From: Bifidobacterium cuniculi | GTDB lineage: Bacteria > Actinomycetota > Actinomycetes > Actinomycetales > Bifidobacteriaceae | Reading direction: 5' to 3' | Assembly: GCF_000741575.1 (NCBI RefSeq) | Contig: NZ_JGYV01000014.1 | Span: forward strand, 1-33,144 | Length of the DNA stretch: 33,144 nucleotides | In this document: positions 1-8,708 of the stretch, one piece after another | Numbering within the stretch: the stretch's first letter is position 1 | Layout: every line of letters starts with the position of its first letter | Notes under the pieces: generated by a model | Told to the model about the DNA's origin: nothing | The model's input: only the letters and a program-made list of their open reading frames with translations | Databases searched by the model: none | Made by a program: the position numbers and the translations under genes

Positions 1-390
1 TACAGCATCTCGCGTCACCCGGACTGGGCGCAACAGGCTGACTTGTTGGCCGGCCTGGCCGATGCGCTGCCGGCGGGCGCGGTGCCGTTGCTGCACAGTG
101 ACCAGGGCTGGCAGTACCAGCAGCCCGCCTGGGCGCGGGCGTGCGCGCGCATGGGCATCGTGCGCAGCATGTCACGCAAGGGCAACTGCTTGGACAACGC
201 CGCGACCGAGCAGGTGTTCGGTCATCTCAAGGACGAGTTCTTCCGGGGTCGTCAATGGGCTGACTATGAGTCGTTCAAGCGTGACCTGGAGGGCTACATC
301 CGTTACTGGAACTCGACACGCTGCCAGGCAGCGGTCGGGGGCATGAGCCCCGACCGCTATGAGCAGGCGTTACTGGCCCTGGCCGGGTAG
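1..390 (+). CDS. IS3-family transposase (orfB), C-terminal part
   Basis: Frame 1 is open from the window edge to a stop at 388-390, giving 129 visible residues, so the gene starts upstream of the window. It is the end of a DDE (rve) integrase core: HSDQG carries the second catalytic Asp, and NAATEQVFGHLKDEFF carries the catalytic Glu region. The IS3-type tail with YWNSTRCQAAVGGMSPDRYE follows. The same protein is encoded at 32841-33144 on the other strand. It would catalyse cut-out/paste-in of its element by the copy-out circle route known for IS3. It is intact as far as visible. Confidence 0.9.
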   Translation, partial: YSISRHPDWAQQADLLAGLADALPAGAVPLLHSDQGWQYQQPAWARACARMGIVRSMSRKGNCLDNAATEQVFGHLKDEFFRGRQWADYESFKRDLEGYIRYWNSTRCQAAVGGMSPDRYEQALLALAG

Positions 391-474
391 GGCCGGGGCA
401 TGGTAGACTGAGCACCCACACCATGAGGGTGGGTGACACTCATTAACCCCGTCCAGAAAACGGGGGACAGTTCA
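1..474 (+). mobile_element. IS3-family insertion sequence, left copy, 3' part (cut by window edge)
   Basis: The sequence from about position 87 to 474 recurs in reverse complement at 32757-33144 with no length difference. Identity stops exactly after TTCA at 474, so the element end reads, from outside in, TGAACTGTCCCCCGTTTTC. An end beginning TGAAC is typical of the IS3 family. The 5' part, including orfA and the other terminal repeat, lies outside the window. The outer flank just after 474 is TTTTTCGTGATGTTTC, half of a motif repeated elsewhere in the window. Confidence 0.85.
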
Positions 475-617
475 TTTTTCGTGATGTTTCTCACGGGAGT
501 GGGAGTGGGAGTGGGGGTGGGGCATTGGGGGATGAAGAGGAACGGACGAAAGGTTTCCGGGGGCGCTTTCATTGGGTACAGTGGAGGAGGGAAACGTCGT
601 CCACCAAAAGGAGAGCC
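475..617. other. Intergenic: half motif, G-quadruplex-like run, possible promoter
   Basis: After the IS end comes TTTTTCGTGATGTTTC (475-490). Next is a G-rich tract at 495-522, three GGGAGT units followed by GGGGGTGGGG, which fits the four-run G-quadruplex pattern on the + strand. A weak promoter candidate for the TM2 gene is TTTCCG (554-559), 17 bases, TACAGT (577-582). A clear AAGGAG ribosome site (608-613) precedes the ATG at 618. Confidence 0.4.
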
Positions 618-1343
618 ATGAGCGACGAATACAACAACAACCCCTACGCCAACGATCCGCACGCCGAACCGGCCTCCGTGCCGCCGGCCGCACCCGCCGG
701 GCAGGGAACCGATCCCTACGCGGCACCGGCACCCGCCTACGCGGCACCGACCGCGGCCTCCGAACCGGTGGAAGTCGTCACCGAACAGGAAACCGAGACC
801 TACGCGGCGCCGGCCGCACCCTCCTATACCGAGGCGCCGGCTCCCTACGGCGCGAGCCCGACCTCCCCCTACGGCGCCGCGCCCGCCTACCAAGACGAGA
901 CGGCCCCCGGCACCTACGGGCAGCCGACCGACCCCTACGCGGCACCGCTGCCGCAGGATGCCTCGGGCACCCCCTACGGCCAGCCGGGCAACCCCTACGA
1001 CGCCCCGTATGCGGCGCCCACGCAGCAGGGCGTCCCCGCCCAGGGCGCAGGGCTGCCGCTGCCCGCCGACTACCAGGTGCAGCCGCCGCACTACGTGCCG
1101 CGCAACAAGATCCTCGCCGGCCTGCTCGCCCTCTTCTTCGGCACCCTCGGCATCCACAACTTCTACCTGGGCTACACCGGCAAGGCCATCGCCCAGCTGC
1201 TGCTCACCGTCATCGGCTGGATCGTCCTCGTCGGCCCGCTCGTCTCCCTGGTGTGGTCCATCGTCGACGGCGTGCACATCCTCACCTCCGACTACGGCAC
1301 CCCCGCCCACCGCGACGCGCGCGGCGTCGAACTCGTCGACTGA
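618..1343 (+). CDS. TM2 domain membrane protein with Pro/Tyr/Ala-rich N-terminus
   Basis: 241 residues. The ATG at 618 is chosen because AAGGAG lies just before it; the reading frame extends further upstream without a ribosome site. Residues 1 to about 165 are low-complexity, with many PYA, PYG and YAAP units, probably disordered and cytoplasmic. The C-terminal ~75 residues form a TM2 domain: a PRNKILAGLLALFFGTLGIHN start, the GxxGIHNFYLG motif, and a second hydrophobic helix ending WSIVDGVHIL. TM2 proteins are small two-helix membrane proteins of no defined bacterial function. The stop is one base before the next gene, so the two are probably co-transcribed. Family call confident, role unknown. 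Confidence 0.9.
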   Translation: MSDEYNNNPYANDPHAEPASVPPAAPAGQGTDPYAAPAPAYAAPTAASEPVEVVTEQETETYAAPAAPSYTEAPAPYGASPTSPYGAAPAYQDETAPGTYGQPTDPYAAPLPQDASGTPYGQPGNPYDAPYAAPTQQGVPAQGAGLPLPADYQVQPPHYVPRNKILAGLLALFFGTLGIHNFYLGYTGKAIAQLLLTVIGWIVLVGPLVSLVWSIVDGVHILTSDYGTPAHRDARGVELVD

Positions 1344-1344
1344 C

Positions 1345-2427
1345 ATGACCTCCGTCCGCACCGGCGAGGCCAAGGTTCCCGGCGGCAAGTTCGTGCGCGT
1401 CACCCTCACCGACCGTGCGCGCATCGACGGCGACTTCTTCCTCGAGGACGCCTCCGTGCTCGACGCCGCCGCGCGCGTCCTCGACGCCATGCCGCCCCTG
1501 GAGGGCGAGCCCGACGGGTGGTACGACGAGGCGGCGAGCCGGCTGCGGCCGGTGCTGGGGCGTGCGCTCGCCGGCGTCGACGCCGAGGCCGTCGCACTCG
1601 CCGCGGTGCGCGCCCTGGGCGCCACCGACGGCTTCGAGCGCCGTCGCCGTGCACGTGTCGGGCGGCTGCGGGCGGCAGCGGGCAACGCCGACGGCGCCGA
1701 TGCACTGCCGGACGCGGAGGTCGCGCGACGCTGGCGGGCCTTGCGTCCGCGAGTCGTGCGCGACGTGCCGCGCGGTCCGGACGAACAGATGGCCGTCGAC
1801 GACCGGTGGGCGGCCGAGGTCGCCGACGGCCGGCGGCCGTCGACCTTGCGCTTCTGGCAGTGGGCGGCGCCGGCCGTCGTCGTCGGCCGCTACCAGTCGA
1901 TCCCCGACGAGGTCGACGTCGAGGCCGCCCAGCAACTGGGCTTCCAGGTCGTGCGCCGCTCCACCGGCGGCGGCGCCATGCTCGTCGTGCCCGAACTGAC
2001 CATCACCTATTCGCTCTACGCGCCCGCCGGCTTCACGCAGGGCCTGGGCACTGCGGCCGCCTTCAGGCTGTGCGACGCGTGGCTGGTGGCGGCATTGCGC
2101 GATTGCGGCATCGACGCGCGCTTCTCGGGACTCAACGACATCGCCTCGCCGCGCGGCAAGATCGGGGGAGCGGCGGCGCGCAGGCTGCCCGGCGGCCTGC
2201 TGCACCACGTCACGCTCGCCTACGGATTCGACGCCACGCTGGGCGGCCGGCTGCTGCGCACGAGCGCGGAGAAGCTCTCCGACAAGGCGGTCAAGTCCGC
2301 CACCCGGCGTGTCGACCCGCTCGATGCGCAGGTCGCCCTCACGCGTACACAGGTCCTCGACGTGCTGGAACGCACGGCCGCGTCCTTCCCCGACAGCCCA
2401 CCGGATACAATGGAATACCGTATTTGA
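1345..2427 (+). CDS. Lipoate-protein ligase-like protein with N-terminal accessory domain
   Basis: 360 residues. The catalytic half (about 125-350) has the BPL/LplA signature: RRSTGGGA at 204-211, where lipoyl-AMP binds in LplA, and the catalytic Lys in GKIGG (K272). Residues 10-90 begin KVPGGKFVRV and continue IDGDFFLE, which resembles the small accessory (LplA C-terminal / archaeal LplB) domain. Here it lies in front of the catalytic domain instead of behind it. LplA joins lipoate to carrier domains of 2-oxoacid dehydrogenases or GcvH. No lipoylated partner is encoded in this window, so the true substrate is open (lipoate, octanoate or biotin-like acyl). The ATG at 1345 follows the TM2 stop at once, suggesting translational coupling. 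Confidence 0.75.
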   Translation: MTSVRTGEAKVPGGKFVRVTLTDRARIDGDFFLEDASVLDAAARVLDAMPPLEGEPDGWYDEAASRLRPVLGRALAGVDAEAVALAAVRALGATDGFERRRRARVGRLRAAAGNADGADALPDAEVARRWRALRPRVVRDVPRGPDEQMAVDDRWAAEVADGRRPSTLRFWQWAAPAVVVGRYQSIPDEVDVEAAQQLGFQVVRRSTGGGAMLVVPELTITYSLYAPAGFTQGLGTAAAFRLCDAWLVAALRDCGIDARFSGLNDIASPRGKIGGAAARRLPGGLLHHVTLAYGFDATLGGRLLRTSAEKLSDKAVKSATRRVDPLDAQVALTRTQVLDVLERTAASFPDSPPDTMEYRI

Positions 2428-2450
2428 CGGAGTTGAAACCAGAGGTGACC

Positions 2451-3161
2451 ATGGCGCCGAACGACGAAGCTGACGCGCGCAACCCGCTGCTGGACACGGC
2501 GCTGTTCAAGCAGGTGTCGCCGCAGCAGGCACAGGAGCTGCTGCCGCACATGCGCAGCATGACGCTGTCCAAGGGCGACGTCATCTTCCGCGAAGGCGAC
2601 ACCGACCACCGCATGTACGTCATCGAACGCGGGCAGGTCAAGCTCATCCGCCAGTCCGCCGACAACCGCGTGCAGCTGCTGAGCATCCACACGCGCGGCG
2701 AACTGCTCGGCGAGATCCCCGTCTTCGACCCCCATGGCGGCCCGCGCACCGCCTCCGCCGTCGTCATGGCCAACGACACGACCGTCGTCTGGCTCGACCA
2801 CGACGACCTCTTCGCGTGGCTGGACCGCTACCCGCGTGTCGCCGTCGACATGCTGCAGGTGCTCGCCCACCGCATGCGCGCCAACAACGAGCGCATCGCC
2901 GACCTGGTGTTCATGGACGTGCCGGCACGCCTCGCGAAGATGCTGCTGAGCCTGGCGCAGCGCTTCGGCAGGCCCGTCGAACGCGGCCTCGAGGTGCCAC
3001 ACAACCTCACGCAGGAGGAGCTGGCGCAGCTGGTCGGCTCGTCGCGCGAGACGGTGAACAAGGCGCTCACCGACTTCGCCAACCGTGGATGGATCGCACG
3101 CGAGGGGCGCACAATCGTCATCTACGAACCGGGCAAGCTCATCCGCCGCTCGCAGCGGTAG
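2451..3161 (+). CDS. Crp/Fnr-family transcriptional regulator
   Basis: 236 residues. The N-terminal cyclic-nucleotide-binding fold (about 15-130) includes LSKGDVIFREGDTDHRMYVI and the ELLGEIPVFDPHGGPRTASA phosphate-binding-cassette region. A long dimerisation helix follows (about 135-165). The C-terminal winged helix has the recognition stretch LTQEELAQLVGSSRETVNKA. The overall length and plan match actinobacterial Crp/GlxR proteins; no N-terminal Fnr-type Cys cluster is present. The ATG at 2451 has AGAGG at 2441-2445. It lies 23 bases after the lipoate-ligase-like gene. Its ligand (cAMP or other) cannot be settled from the sequence. Confidence 0.9.
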   Translation: MAPNDEADARNPLLDTALFKQVSPQQAQELLPHMRSMTLSKGDVIFREGDTDHRMYVIERGQVKLIRQSADNRVQLLSIHTRGELLGEIPVFDPHGGPRTASAVVMANDTTVVWLDHDDLFAWLDRYPRVAVDMLQVLAHRMRANNERIADLVFMDVPARLAKMLLSLAQRFGRPVERGLEVPHNLTQEELAQLVGSSRETVNKALTDFANRGWIAREGRTIVIYEPGKLIRRSQR

Positions 3162-3370
3162 ACGGACGGCACGTCGGTCTGCGGGGCATGGGTGCCGCCC
3201 TCACCGTGGCAGCAGTCGACGGGACGCGGTCTGCGCGGCCCGGTCGGCGGCCGTCGGACACGCCGTTCCTGCAAGCCTCCTGCCTGTTCGCTGAAAGCTG
3301 CCTCAAATCTCCATGAAACCTACCCGCAAGGGCTGGTGCAAGGTAGGGCATGCGCCGTAGAATGGAACGC

Positions 3371-5602
3371 ATGCCTAACAAGAAGAAACCCCTCACCGGA
3401 GTGCGCATCCTCGCGCTCGCGCTGGCGTTCGTCACGCTCTGCCTGGCCGGCGGCGTGGCGCTCAGCGGGCTTTTCCTGCCCGCGGTCATGGGCGCGAACA
3501 GCGTGGTCAAGGCCGTGACACCCTCCATGCAGGTGGAGGGCATCGACTTCGACGTGACCAGCCTGCCGCAGAAGTCGACCATGTACGCGAACGACGGCAA
3601 GACCGTCATCGCGGAATTCTACGCGCAGAACCGCGAGGTCGTTCCGCTCAAGGACATCTCCAAGCCGATGATGCAGGCCGTCGTGGCTCGCGAAGACAAG
3701 CGGTTCTGGGAGCATTCGGGCGTCGACGTCCAGGGCGTCATGCGCGCCTTCGTGCAGACCTACATGAAGAAGGGCGACCAGCAGGGCGGCTCCTCGCTGA
3801 CCCAGCAGTACGTGAAGAACGTGCTCGCCACGAAGGCCCGCGAGAGCGACGACCCGATCGGCGAGTACCACGCCACCGAGGACACCATCGCGCGCAAGCT
3901 GCGCGAGATGCTCCTCAGCGTGCAGATGGAGAAGAAGTACTCCAAGTCGGAGATCCTGCAGGGATACCTCAACATCGCCCAGTTCGGCAGCAACTCGCTG
4001 TACGGCGTGCAGGCCGCCGCCGAACGCTACTTCAACACCACCGCGGACCAGCTCAACGTGGTCCAGGCGGCCACCATCGCGATGATCACGAAGAACCCCT
4101 CCCAGTACGACCCGTCCATCGAGGCGAACCAGGAGGAGGCGGAGAAGCAGCGCAACATCGTGCTCAAGCTCATGTACGACCAGAAGTTCATCACCAAGGC
4201 GGAGTACGAGGAAGCCGTCAACACGCCGCTGGTGGACACGCTGCACCTGACCGACGTCTCGCGCGGCTGCATGGCCGCGAAGTACAATGCCGGCTTCTTC
4301 TGCGACTACGTGGTGCACAAGATCGAGAACTCCCAGGAGTTCGGCAAGACCGCCGAGGAGCGCGAGAAGCTGCTCCAGGAAGGCGGCCTGAAGATCGTGA
4401 CGACCTTCGACATGGACGCGAGCAACGCCATGATGGAGACGGCGAACGCCACCATCCCCGCGGATGACCCCAGCGGCATGGAGATCGTGATGGCCTCCGT
4501 CAAGCCCGGCACCGGCGAGGTGCTCGGCTTCGGCATCAACCGCACCTATGACGCGACCGACGCCGCGGCCTCCGACCAGACCAAGTCCTCCATGAACTAC
4601 GCCGTCGACCAGGTGGACGGCGGCGGCCAGGGCTTCCCGATCGGCTCCTCGTGGAAGCCGATCAACCTGGTGGCGTGGATGCAGCAGGGCCGCTCGATCA
4701 ACGAGAGCCTCGTGGCGCCCACCGACTTCCTGACCAGCCGCTTCAGCTGCAACGGCTACACCGGCGGCAGCGACAACTGGCACGTGACCAACGCGCTGAC
4801 CAACGGCACGGTGAGCCCGGAGAGCCCCTTCCTGGGCCTCGTCCACTCGCACAACACGACGATGGCGGCCATGGGCGCGCAGATCGGCCTGTGCGCGGTG
4901 GCGGACGCGGCGAAGGCCGTCGGCTACCACAACTCGAAGATCGGCCAGGAGGACGTCTACAGCGACATCTCCATGCACCCGGCGCTGCTCATCGGCGGCA
5001 CCACCTCGGTGTCCCCGCTGACCATGGCGAACGTGTACGCGACATACGCGGCCAACGGAGTGGAGTGCACGCCTATCGCGCTGAAGTCCGTGGAGAACTC
5101 GGACGGCGAGCAGCTCGAGGTGCCGAAGGCCAACTGCCACCAGGCGGTGGACAAGGACATCATCCAGACCCTCGCCTACACGCTCAACCAGGGTGTGACG
5201 CGTTCCGACGGCGCCGCCAGTGCCGCGCAGCTGGCGAACAACCGCAAGACCTTCGCGAAGACCGGTACCAACGAGAACATGTACGTGACGACGGGCGGCT
5301 TCATCCCCAACCAGATCGCCACCTTCGTGCTCGTCGGCGACGTGCAGGACCCGATGAACCACCCGATTGAGAACATCGCGATCAACGGCAACTACCACGG
5401 CTACTGGGACGGCTCCACGATCGCGGCCCCCGCCTTCAGCAAGGCGGTGAGCGCGTACGCGGAGAAGAAGAACCTGCCGATGGACAACGACTACGGGCAG
5501 GCGGTCGACAAGTACATGAAGACCTCCAACACCGTGACCGGCACAGGCACGACCACGCAGCAGCAGTCTGGTACGAATATGCAGACGCAGTCGCAGCACT
5601 GA
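3371..5602 (+). CDS. Class A penicillin-binding protein (GT51 plus transpeptidase)
   Basis: 743 residues from the ATG at 3371. One N-terminal membrane helix (about 11-40). The glycosyltransferase 51 domain has EDKRFWEHSGVD (catalytic Glu108), GGSSLTQQYVKN (139-150) and the RKLREMLLSVQMEKKYSKSE block. The transpeptidase domain has SSWK (acylated Ser426, Lys429), SHN (493-495) and KTG (630-632), in the usual order. It polymerises lipid II and cross-links peptidoglycan outside the membrane. The C-terminus is a short Thr/Gln-rich tail without PASTA repeats. An in-frame ATG at 3350 also exists, but TAGAAT at 3358-3363 would make a good -10 and give a leaderless transcript starting at 3371; this start choice is inference. 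Confidence 0.93.
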   Translation: MPNKKKPLTGVRILALALAFVTLCLAGGVALSGLFLPAVMGANSVVKAVTPSMQVEGIDFDVTSLPQKSTMYANDGKTVIAEFYAQNREVVPLKDISKPMMQAVVAREDKRFWEHSGVDVQGVMRAFVQTYMKKGDQQGGSSLTQQYVKNVLATKARESDDPIGEYHATEDTIARKLREMLLSVQMEKKYSKSEILQGYLNIAQFGSNSLYGVQAAAERYFNTTADQLNVVQAATIAMITKNPSQYDPSIEANQEEAEKQRNIVLKLMYDQKFITKAEYEEAVNTPLVDTLHLTDVSRGCMAAKYNAGFFCDYVVHKIENSQEFGKTAEEREKLLQEGGLKIVTTFDMDASNAMMETANATIPADDPSGMEIVMASVKPGTGEVLGFGINRTYDATDAAASDQTKSSMNYAVDQVDGGGQGFPIGSSWKPINLVAWMQQGRSINESLVAPTDFLTSRFSCNGYTGGSDNWHVTNALTNGTVSPESPFLGLVHSHNTTMAAMGAQIGLCAVADAAKAVGYHNSKIGQEDVYSDISMHPALLIGGTTSVSPLTMANVYATYAANGVECTPIALKSVENSDGEQLEVPKANCHQAVDKDIIQTLAYTLNQGVTRSDGAASAAQLANNRKTFAKTGTNENMYVTTGGFIPNQIATFVLVGDVQDPMNHPIENIAINGNYHGYWDGSTIAAPAFSKAVSAYAEKKNLPMDNDYGQAVDKYMKTSNTVTGTGTTTQQQSGTNMQTQSQH

Positions 5603-5638
5603 CACACTGCGTGTGGGGTCTCATGCCCCCTCCTCTGG

Positions 5639-5887
5639 GAAACCTCTCGTTTTTCCGTGGCTTTTCTCGGGGATCCGGAAAATTAAAGCGGGCACCCGGA
5701 CGAGGGCGATTCCCAACTTAAAGCGGGCACCGGGTCGAAGAACTTTTCAGTTCTTCGACCCGGTGCCCGCTTTAAGTTGGGATTCGCCCTCGTCCGGGTG
5801 CCCGCTTTAATCTCGGAAAGCATCCGGACCCGGTGCCCGCTTTAATTTCGGAACCCTGAGAACAGTCACGGAAAAACGAGAGGTTTC
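5639..5887. repeat. Giant nested inverted repeat between convergent genes (probable two-way terminator)
   Basis: Outer arms 5639-5659 and 5867-5887 are perfect 21-bp complements containing CTCTCGTTTTTCCGTG. Inner arms 5683-5743 and 5750-5810 are 61 bp with a single mismatch around a 6-base TTTTCA loop. Each inner arm contains two copies of a TTAAAGCGGGCACC unit, and a fifth copy lies at 5829-5846 in the right flank. The right outer arm ends at the stop codon of the minus-strand gene. Position between two convergent genes fits transcription termination for both strands, but the size far exceeds an ordinary terminator. Confidence 0.9.
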
Positions 5888-8475
5888 TATTTGGCCGGCT
5901 TCTTCGGCTTGAAGTCCTTGAGCATGCCCAGGGCCTGCTTGACGGTGAGGGTCGGCAGGTAGGCACGCACGATGGCGAGACCGATGTTCGCCAGCATCGC
6001 CGAGTCGGGGTAGCTGATGAACACGGGACGCTCGGACGGCTGGAACTTCATCTTGAAGTTGTACAGCGACTTGAAGCCGTAGGCCGGTTCGAGCAGGTCG
6101 GCGACCAGGGCGAGCGCATGCTGCAGCATGGTGGTGCCGTCGATGTTCGAGTCGTCGTCGCTGCGTGCATCCGTGTAGCTGTCCAGACCCGTCAAGGGGG
6201 CGGCGGACAGGCTCACGTACTCGACCTGCTGGTCGGGATGCTCCACGCCCCAGTCGTGCATGCGCTGCGCCATGCGGGCGATCAGGAATTCCATGATGCC
6301 GTTGTAGCTGCCCTCGCGATAGCGCATGAAGTCGAGCGTGTAGCCGATGATGCGTCCGTCGCGCCAGGTGGGCAGCCAGCTGGTGACGCCCTGCACCGTG
6401 CCGTCGGCGTCGATCGCGAGCAGGATCGGTACGCGCGGGTCCTTGAGCTCCTCCACGCCGCCGAGGGTGAACTTCATCTCCGGCAGCGCCTTGCCTTCGC
6501 TCCACTGTTCGGAGATCTCCTCGATCTGGCGTTGCACGTCCTCGGACGCCTCGGCATAGGTGGTGAACTCGTCGGTGATGCCCTCACGCTTCGCCTTGTT
6601 GATGGCGGTGCGGATGTCCTGCCACTTCTTGCCGGTGGTCTTCCACGCCTGCGGGTCGATGAGCATCTCCTCGCCGACCATGATCGAATGCCACCCCTGC
6701 TGCCTGAGGTAGTCATGCTGCTTTTCGTGGATGGCATAGAAGACCGGCGACCACGAATGGTTGCCGCAGTACCGGGCGAACTCGTCGAGGTCTCCCATCC
6801 ACTCCTCGGGGTCACCGAAGGGGCCGGTCGTGGTCAGCGCGATGCGGTTGAGCACCCGGTATGCCACGGCGGAGCGGCCGGTGGGGGAGAGCCAGTACTC
6901 GTTGCCCTCCCAGGTGGCCATCATGCTCATCGACTCGCCGCCCTGCTCCACCAGTGCGTCGGCAGTGTCGTGGGCCTTCTTGTCATAGTCGATCGAGGCG
7001 TTGAGCCACGCGAAGGACACCACCACGAGGACCGCCCAGAACACGACGCCCACACCCTGCGAAACCAGCGACGCCAAGGCGGTGACGGGCATGAAGGCCA
7101 TGCGGGTGTTCGTCAGGAAGCCGACGGGCAGGAACCGACTGGGCAGCTCCGCCAGCAAGGTCCCCAGTCCGGGGCGGGGACTGAAGTCGGACGGCCTCAC
7201 CAGGCCGAAGACGAGGTAGACGGCGGCGCAGGCCACCAGCGTGCAGCACATCACCACCAAGCTGGTGCGCAGGGTGCGCGTCTTGGTGCGGATCTGGAAA
7301 TGCGACAGCTCCACCCACAGGACGATCGCATAGGCCAGGGGGATGAGCGCATTGATCAGGCACGACAGCAACCCGTGCACGGTCCAGGCGGATCCGCCGT
7401 CGGTCGGCATGAACCGGTAATAGGACAGGGTGATCACCGCGGACATGGCATAGAACACGATGCTGGCGATCGCGGCGGTGCGCCGTCCCAGGTAGACGCC
7501 CCACGCCAGGGCGATCATCACCAGCAGCGGCAGGAAGGAGCGCGCCACGTCGCCGGGCATGGACACCCGCGCCAGCGCATATTCGCGCAGGCAGCCGACC
7601 GTCGCCTCGCCATGCATGCAGGAAGCCAGCTTGGCCGAGTCGTTGGAGTGCGGGCTGAGCACCCATGCCAGCGACGTCAGCGGGCCGGCGGCCGTGCGCG
7701 ACGTGGCGGCCACGACCGGGCCCAGGGCCAGGACCATGCCGATGGCGCCCATGATGCGCCGCACTTCACGCGACGAACTGCGCTGCCAGTGCCAACGCTC
7801 GCGTTCCCGCGGCGCGCCGGCCATCAGCCGTCCGAGCAGCTGGCCGATCAGAGCGGCCGCCAGCATGCAGTAGTCGCCGGGATTGCCGCCGTAAAGCAGT
7901 ACGACGAGGATGGCCGCATACCCCACGATGCGCACGCGCCGCCGCCACAGCTGGTAGGCGAAGGCGGTGGAGGCCATCAGCGCGCCGATGACCAGCATGA
8001 CCGGGCTGAGCGTGAAGCCGATGTGGTAGATGAGCTGGACGTCGCCGAGCAGCGAACTCAACCCCATGCACAGCAGCAGGCCGAGGAAGACGCCAAGCAC
8101 GGCGCTGGCCACGCTCGCGATCACGGTACGCCACGCGCCCATGAGCGGTTCGGCCATGCACAGCACCACCAGCACCAGCACGGCTTCCACGACCAGCTGG
8201 AACAGGTTATGCGTGAGGACCAGGGAGGACAACAGGCGTCCCAGGTCGAAGGCGCCGAGCGTCGTGGCCAGCGCCTGGTATGGGGCTGCCTTGTGCTGGA
8301 CGGCATACCACAGCCACCAGCACAGGTTGACCACCACCAGGCCGAACGTGACCCACAGTGCGAACCGCTGTTCGTGCGCCCACCGGCGCAGGTCGGCAAG
8401 CAACTGCGCACCCACGCCGCCCGTGGCGGTGCGGGACGACTTGTCCCTGCCGGGAGTGGATTGTGTTGCGCTCAT
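5887..8475 (-). CDS. MprF-like multi-spanning membrane protein with DUF2156 (lysyl-transfer-type) domain
   Basis: 862 residues. The ATG at 8475 is preceded by GAGGAG. The N-terminal two thirds is membrane-embedded. An early rhomboid-like six-helix bundle (about residues 35-220) is followed by more helices up to about 520. The C-terminal ~320 residues form a soluble GNAT-like DUF2156 domain of the phosphatidylglycerol lysyltransferase kind (FARYCGNHSWSPVFYAIHEK; DGRIIGYTLDFMRYREGSYN; ERPVFISYPD). Known relatives move an amino acid from tRNA to phosphatidylglycerol and lower surface charge; whether this protein uses Lys or another donor is unknown. It is divergent from the LTA synthase gene and convergent with the PBP gene, so the locus is devoted to the cell envelope. 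A much longer frame upstream is antisense to the LTA synthase gene and was not used. Confidence 0.8.
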   Translation of the reverse strand: MSATQSTPGRDKSSRTATGGVGAQLLADLRRWAHEQRFALWVTFGLVVVNLCWWLWYAVQHKAAPYQALATTLGAFDLGRLLSSLVLTHNLFQLVVEAVLVLVVLCMAEPLMGAWRTVIASVASAVLGVFLGLLLCMGLSSLLGDVQLIYHIGFTLSPVMLVIGALMASTAFAYQLWRRRVRIVGYAAILVVLLYGGNPGDYCMLAAALIGQLLGRLMAGAPRERERWHWQRSSSREVRRIMGAIGMVLALGPVVAATSRTAAGPLTSLAWVLSPHSNDSAKLASCMHGEATVGCLREYALARVSMPGDVARSFLPLLVMIALAWGVYLGRRTAAIASIVFYAMSAVITLSYYRFMPTDGGSAWTVHGLLSCLINALIPLAYAIVLWVELSHFQIRTKTRTLRTSLVVMCCTLVACAAVYLVFGLVRPSDFSPRPGLGTLLAELPSRFLPVGFLTNTRMAFMPVTALASLVSQGVGVVFWAVLVVVSFAWLNASIDYDKKAHDTADALVEQGGESMSMMATWEGNEYWLSPTGRSAVAYRVLNRIALTTTGPFGDPEEWMGDLDEFARYCGNHSWSPVFYAIHEKQHDYLRQQGWHSIMVGEEMLIDPQAWKTTGKKWQDIRTAINKAKREGITDEFTTYAEASEDVQRQIEEISEQWSEGKALPEMKFTLGGVEELKDPRVPILLAIDADGTVQGVTSWLPTWRDGRIIGYTLDFMRYREGSYNGIMEFLIARMAQRMHDWGVEHPDQQVEYVSLSAAPLTGLDSYTDARSDDDSNIDGTTMLQHALALVADLLEPAYGFKSLYNFKMKFQPSERPVFISYPDSAMLANIGLAIVRAYLPTLTVKQALGMLKDFKPKKPAK

Positions 8476-8697
8476 CGTCAAACTCCTCGGTTTCCTCTCC
8501 GTGAACATATGCGGAAAGCATGCGCCCTCTGCATGCGCATACCGCAGGCACCGCTTTTCGTACGCGTGCCGCGCCTGCGGGATCGCCTTCCGCACTGTCC
8601 CCATGGTAGCCCATCGTTCCCGTGCGGTTGTCAGCTGAGGGGAGGAAAATGGCACTGTTGCATTTTGCGTATTTCCCGACCATGGAGCATGGCAAGC
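8476..8697. promoter_or_regulatory. Divergent control region of MprF-like and LTA synthase genes
   Basis: 222 bases between divergent starts must hold both promoters. I could not pick convincing -35/-10 pairs. The right part contains a strong ribosome site, GGGAGGA (8640-8646), placed for a short upstream ORF at 8649 instead of for the synthase start. Confidence 0.4.
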
Positions 8698-8708
8698 ATG
8701 AGCGATGA
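8649..8708 (+). CDS. Possible 19-residue upstream ORF (leader peptide) of the LTA synthase gene
   Basis: ATG at 8649 with GGGAGGA three bases upstream, the best ribosome site in this stretch. It reads MALLHFAYFP followed by nine more residues and ends with TGA at 8706-8708, 11 bases inside the synthase gene in another frame. The synthase start at 8698 has only GGAG at 8684-8687. Overlap of a well-initiated short ORF with a main start suggests translational coupling or leader control. There is no homology support. Confidence 0.35.
   Translation: MALLHFAYFPTMEHGKHER

Noticed and set aside
3320..5605. Long minus-strand frame (761 codons) opposite the PBP gene
   Set aside because: It mirrors the high-GC codon pattern of the PBP gene; the product is Val/His/Arg/Gly-rich without domains, while the + strand has all PBP motifs in order.
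6118..8697. Long + strand frame leading into the LTA synthase gene
   Set aside because: It is antisense to the MprF-like gene and low-complexity; the ribosome site and family length place the synthase start at 8698.
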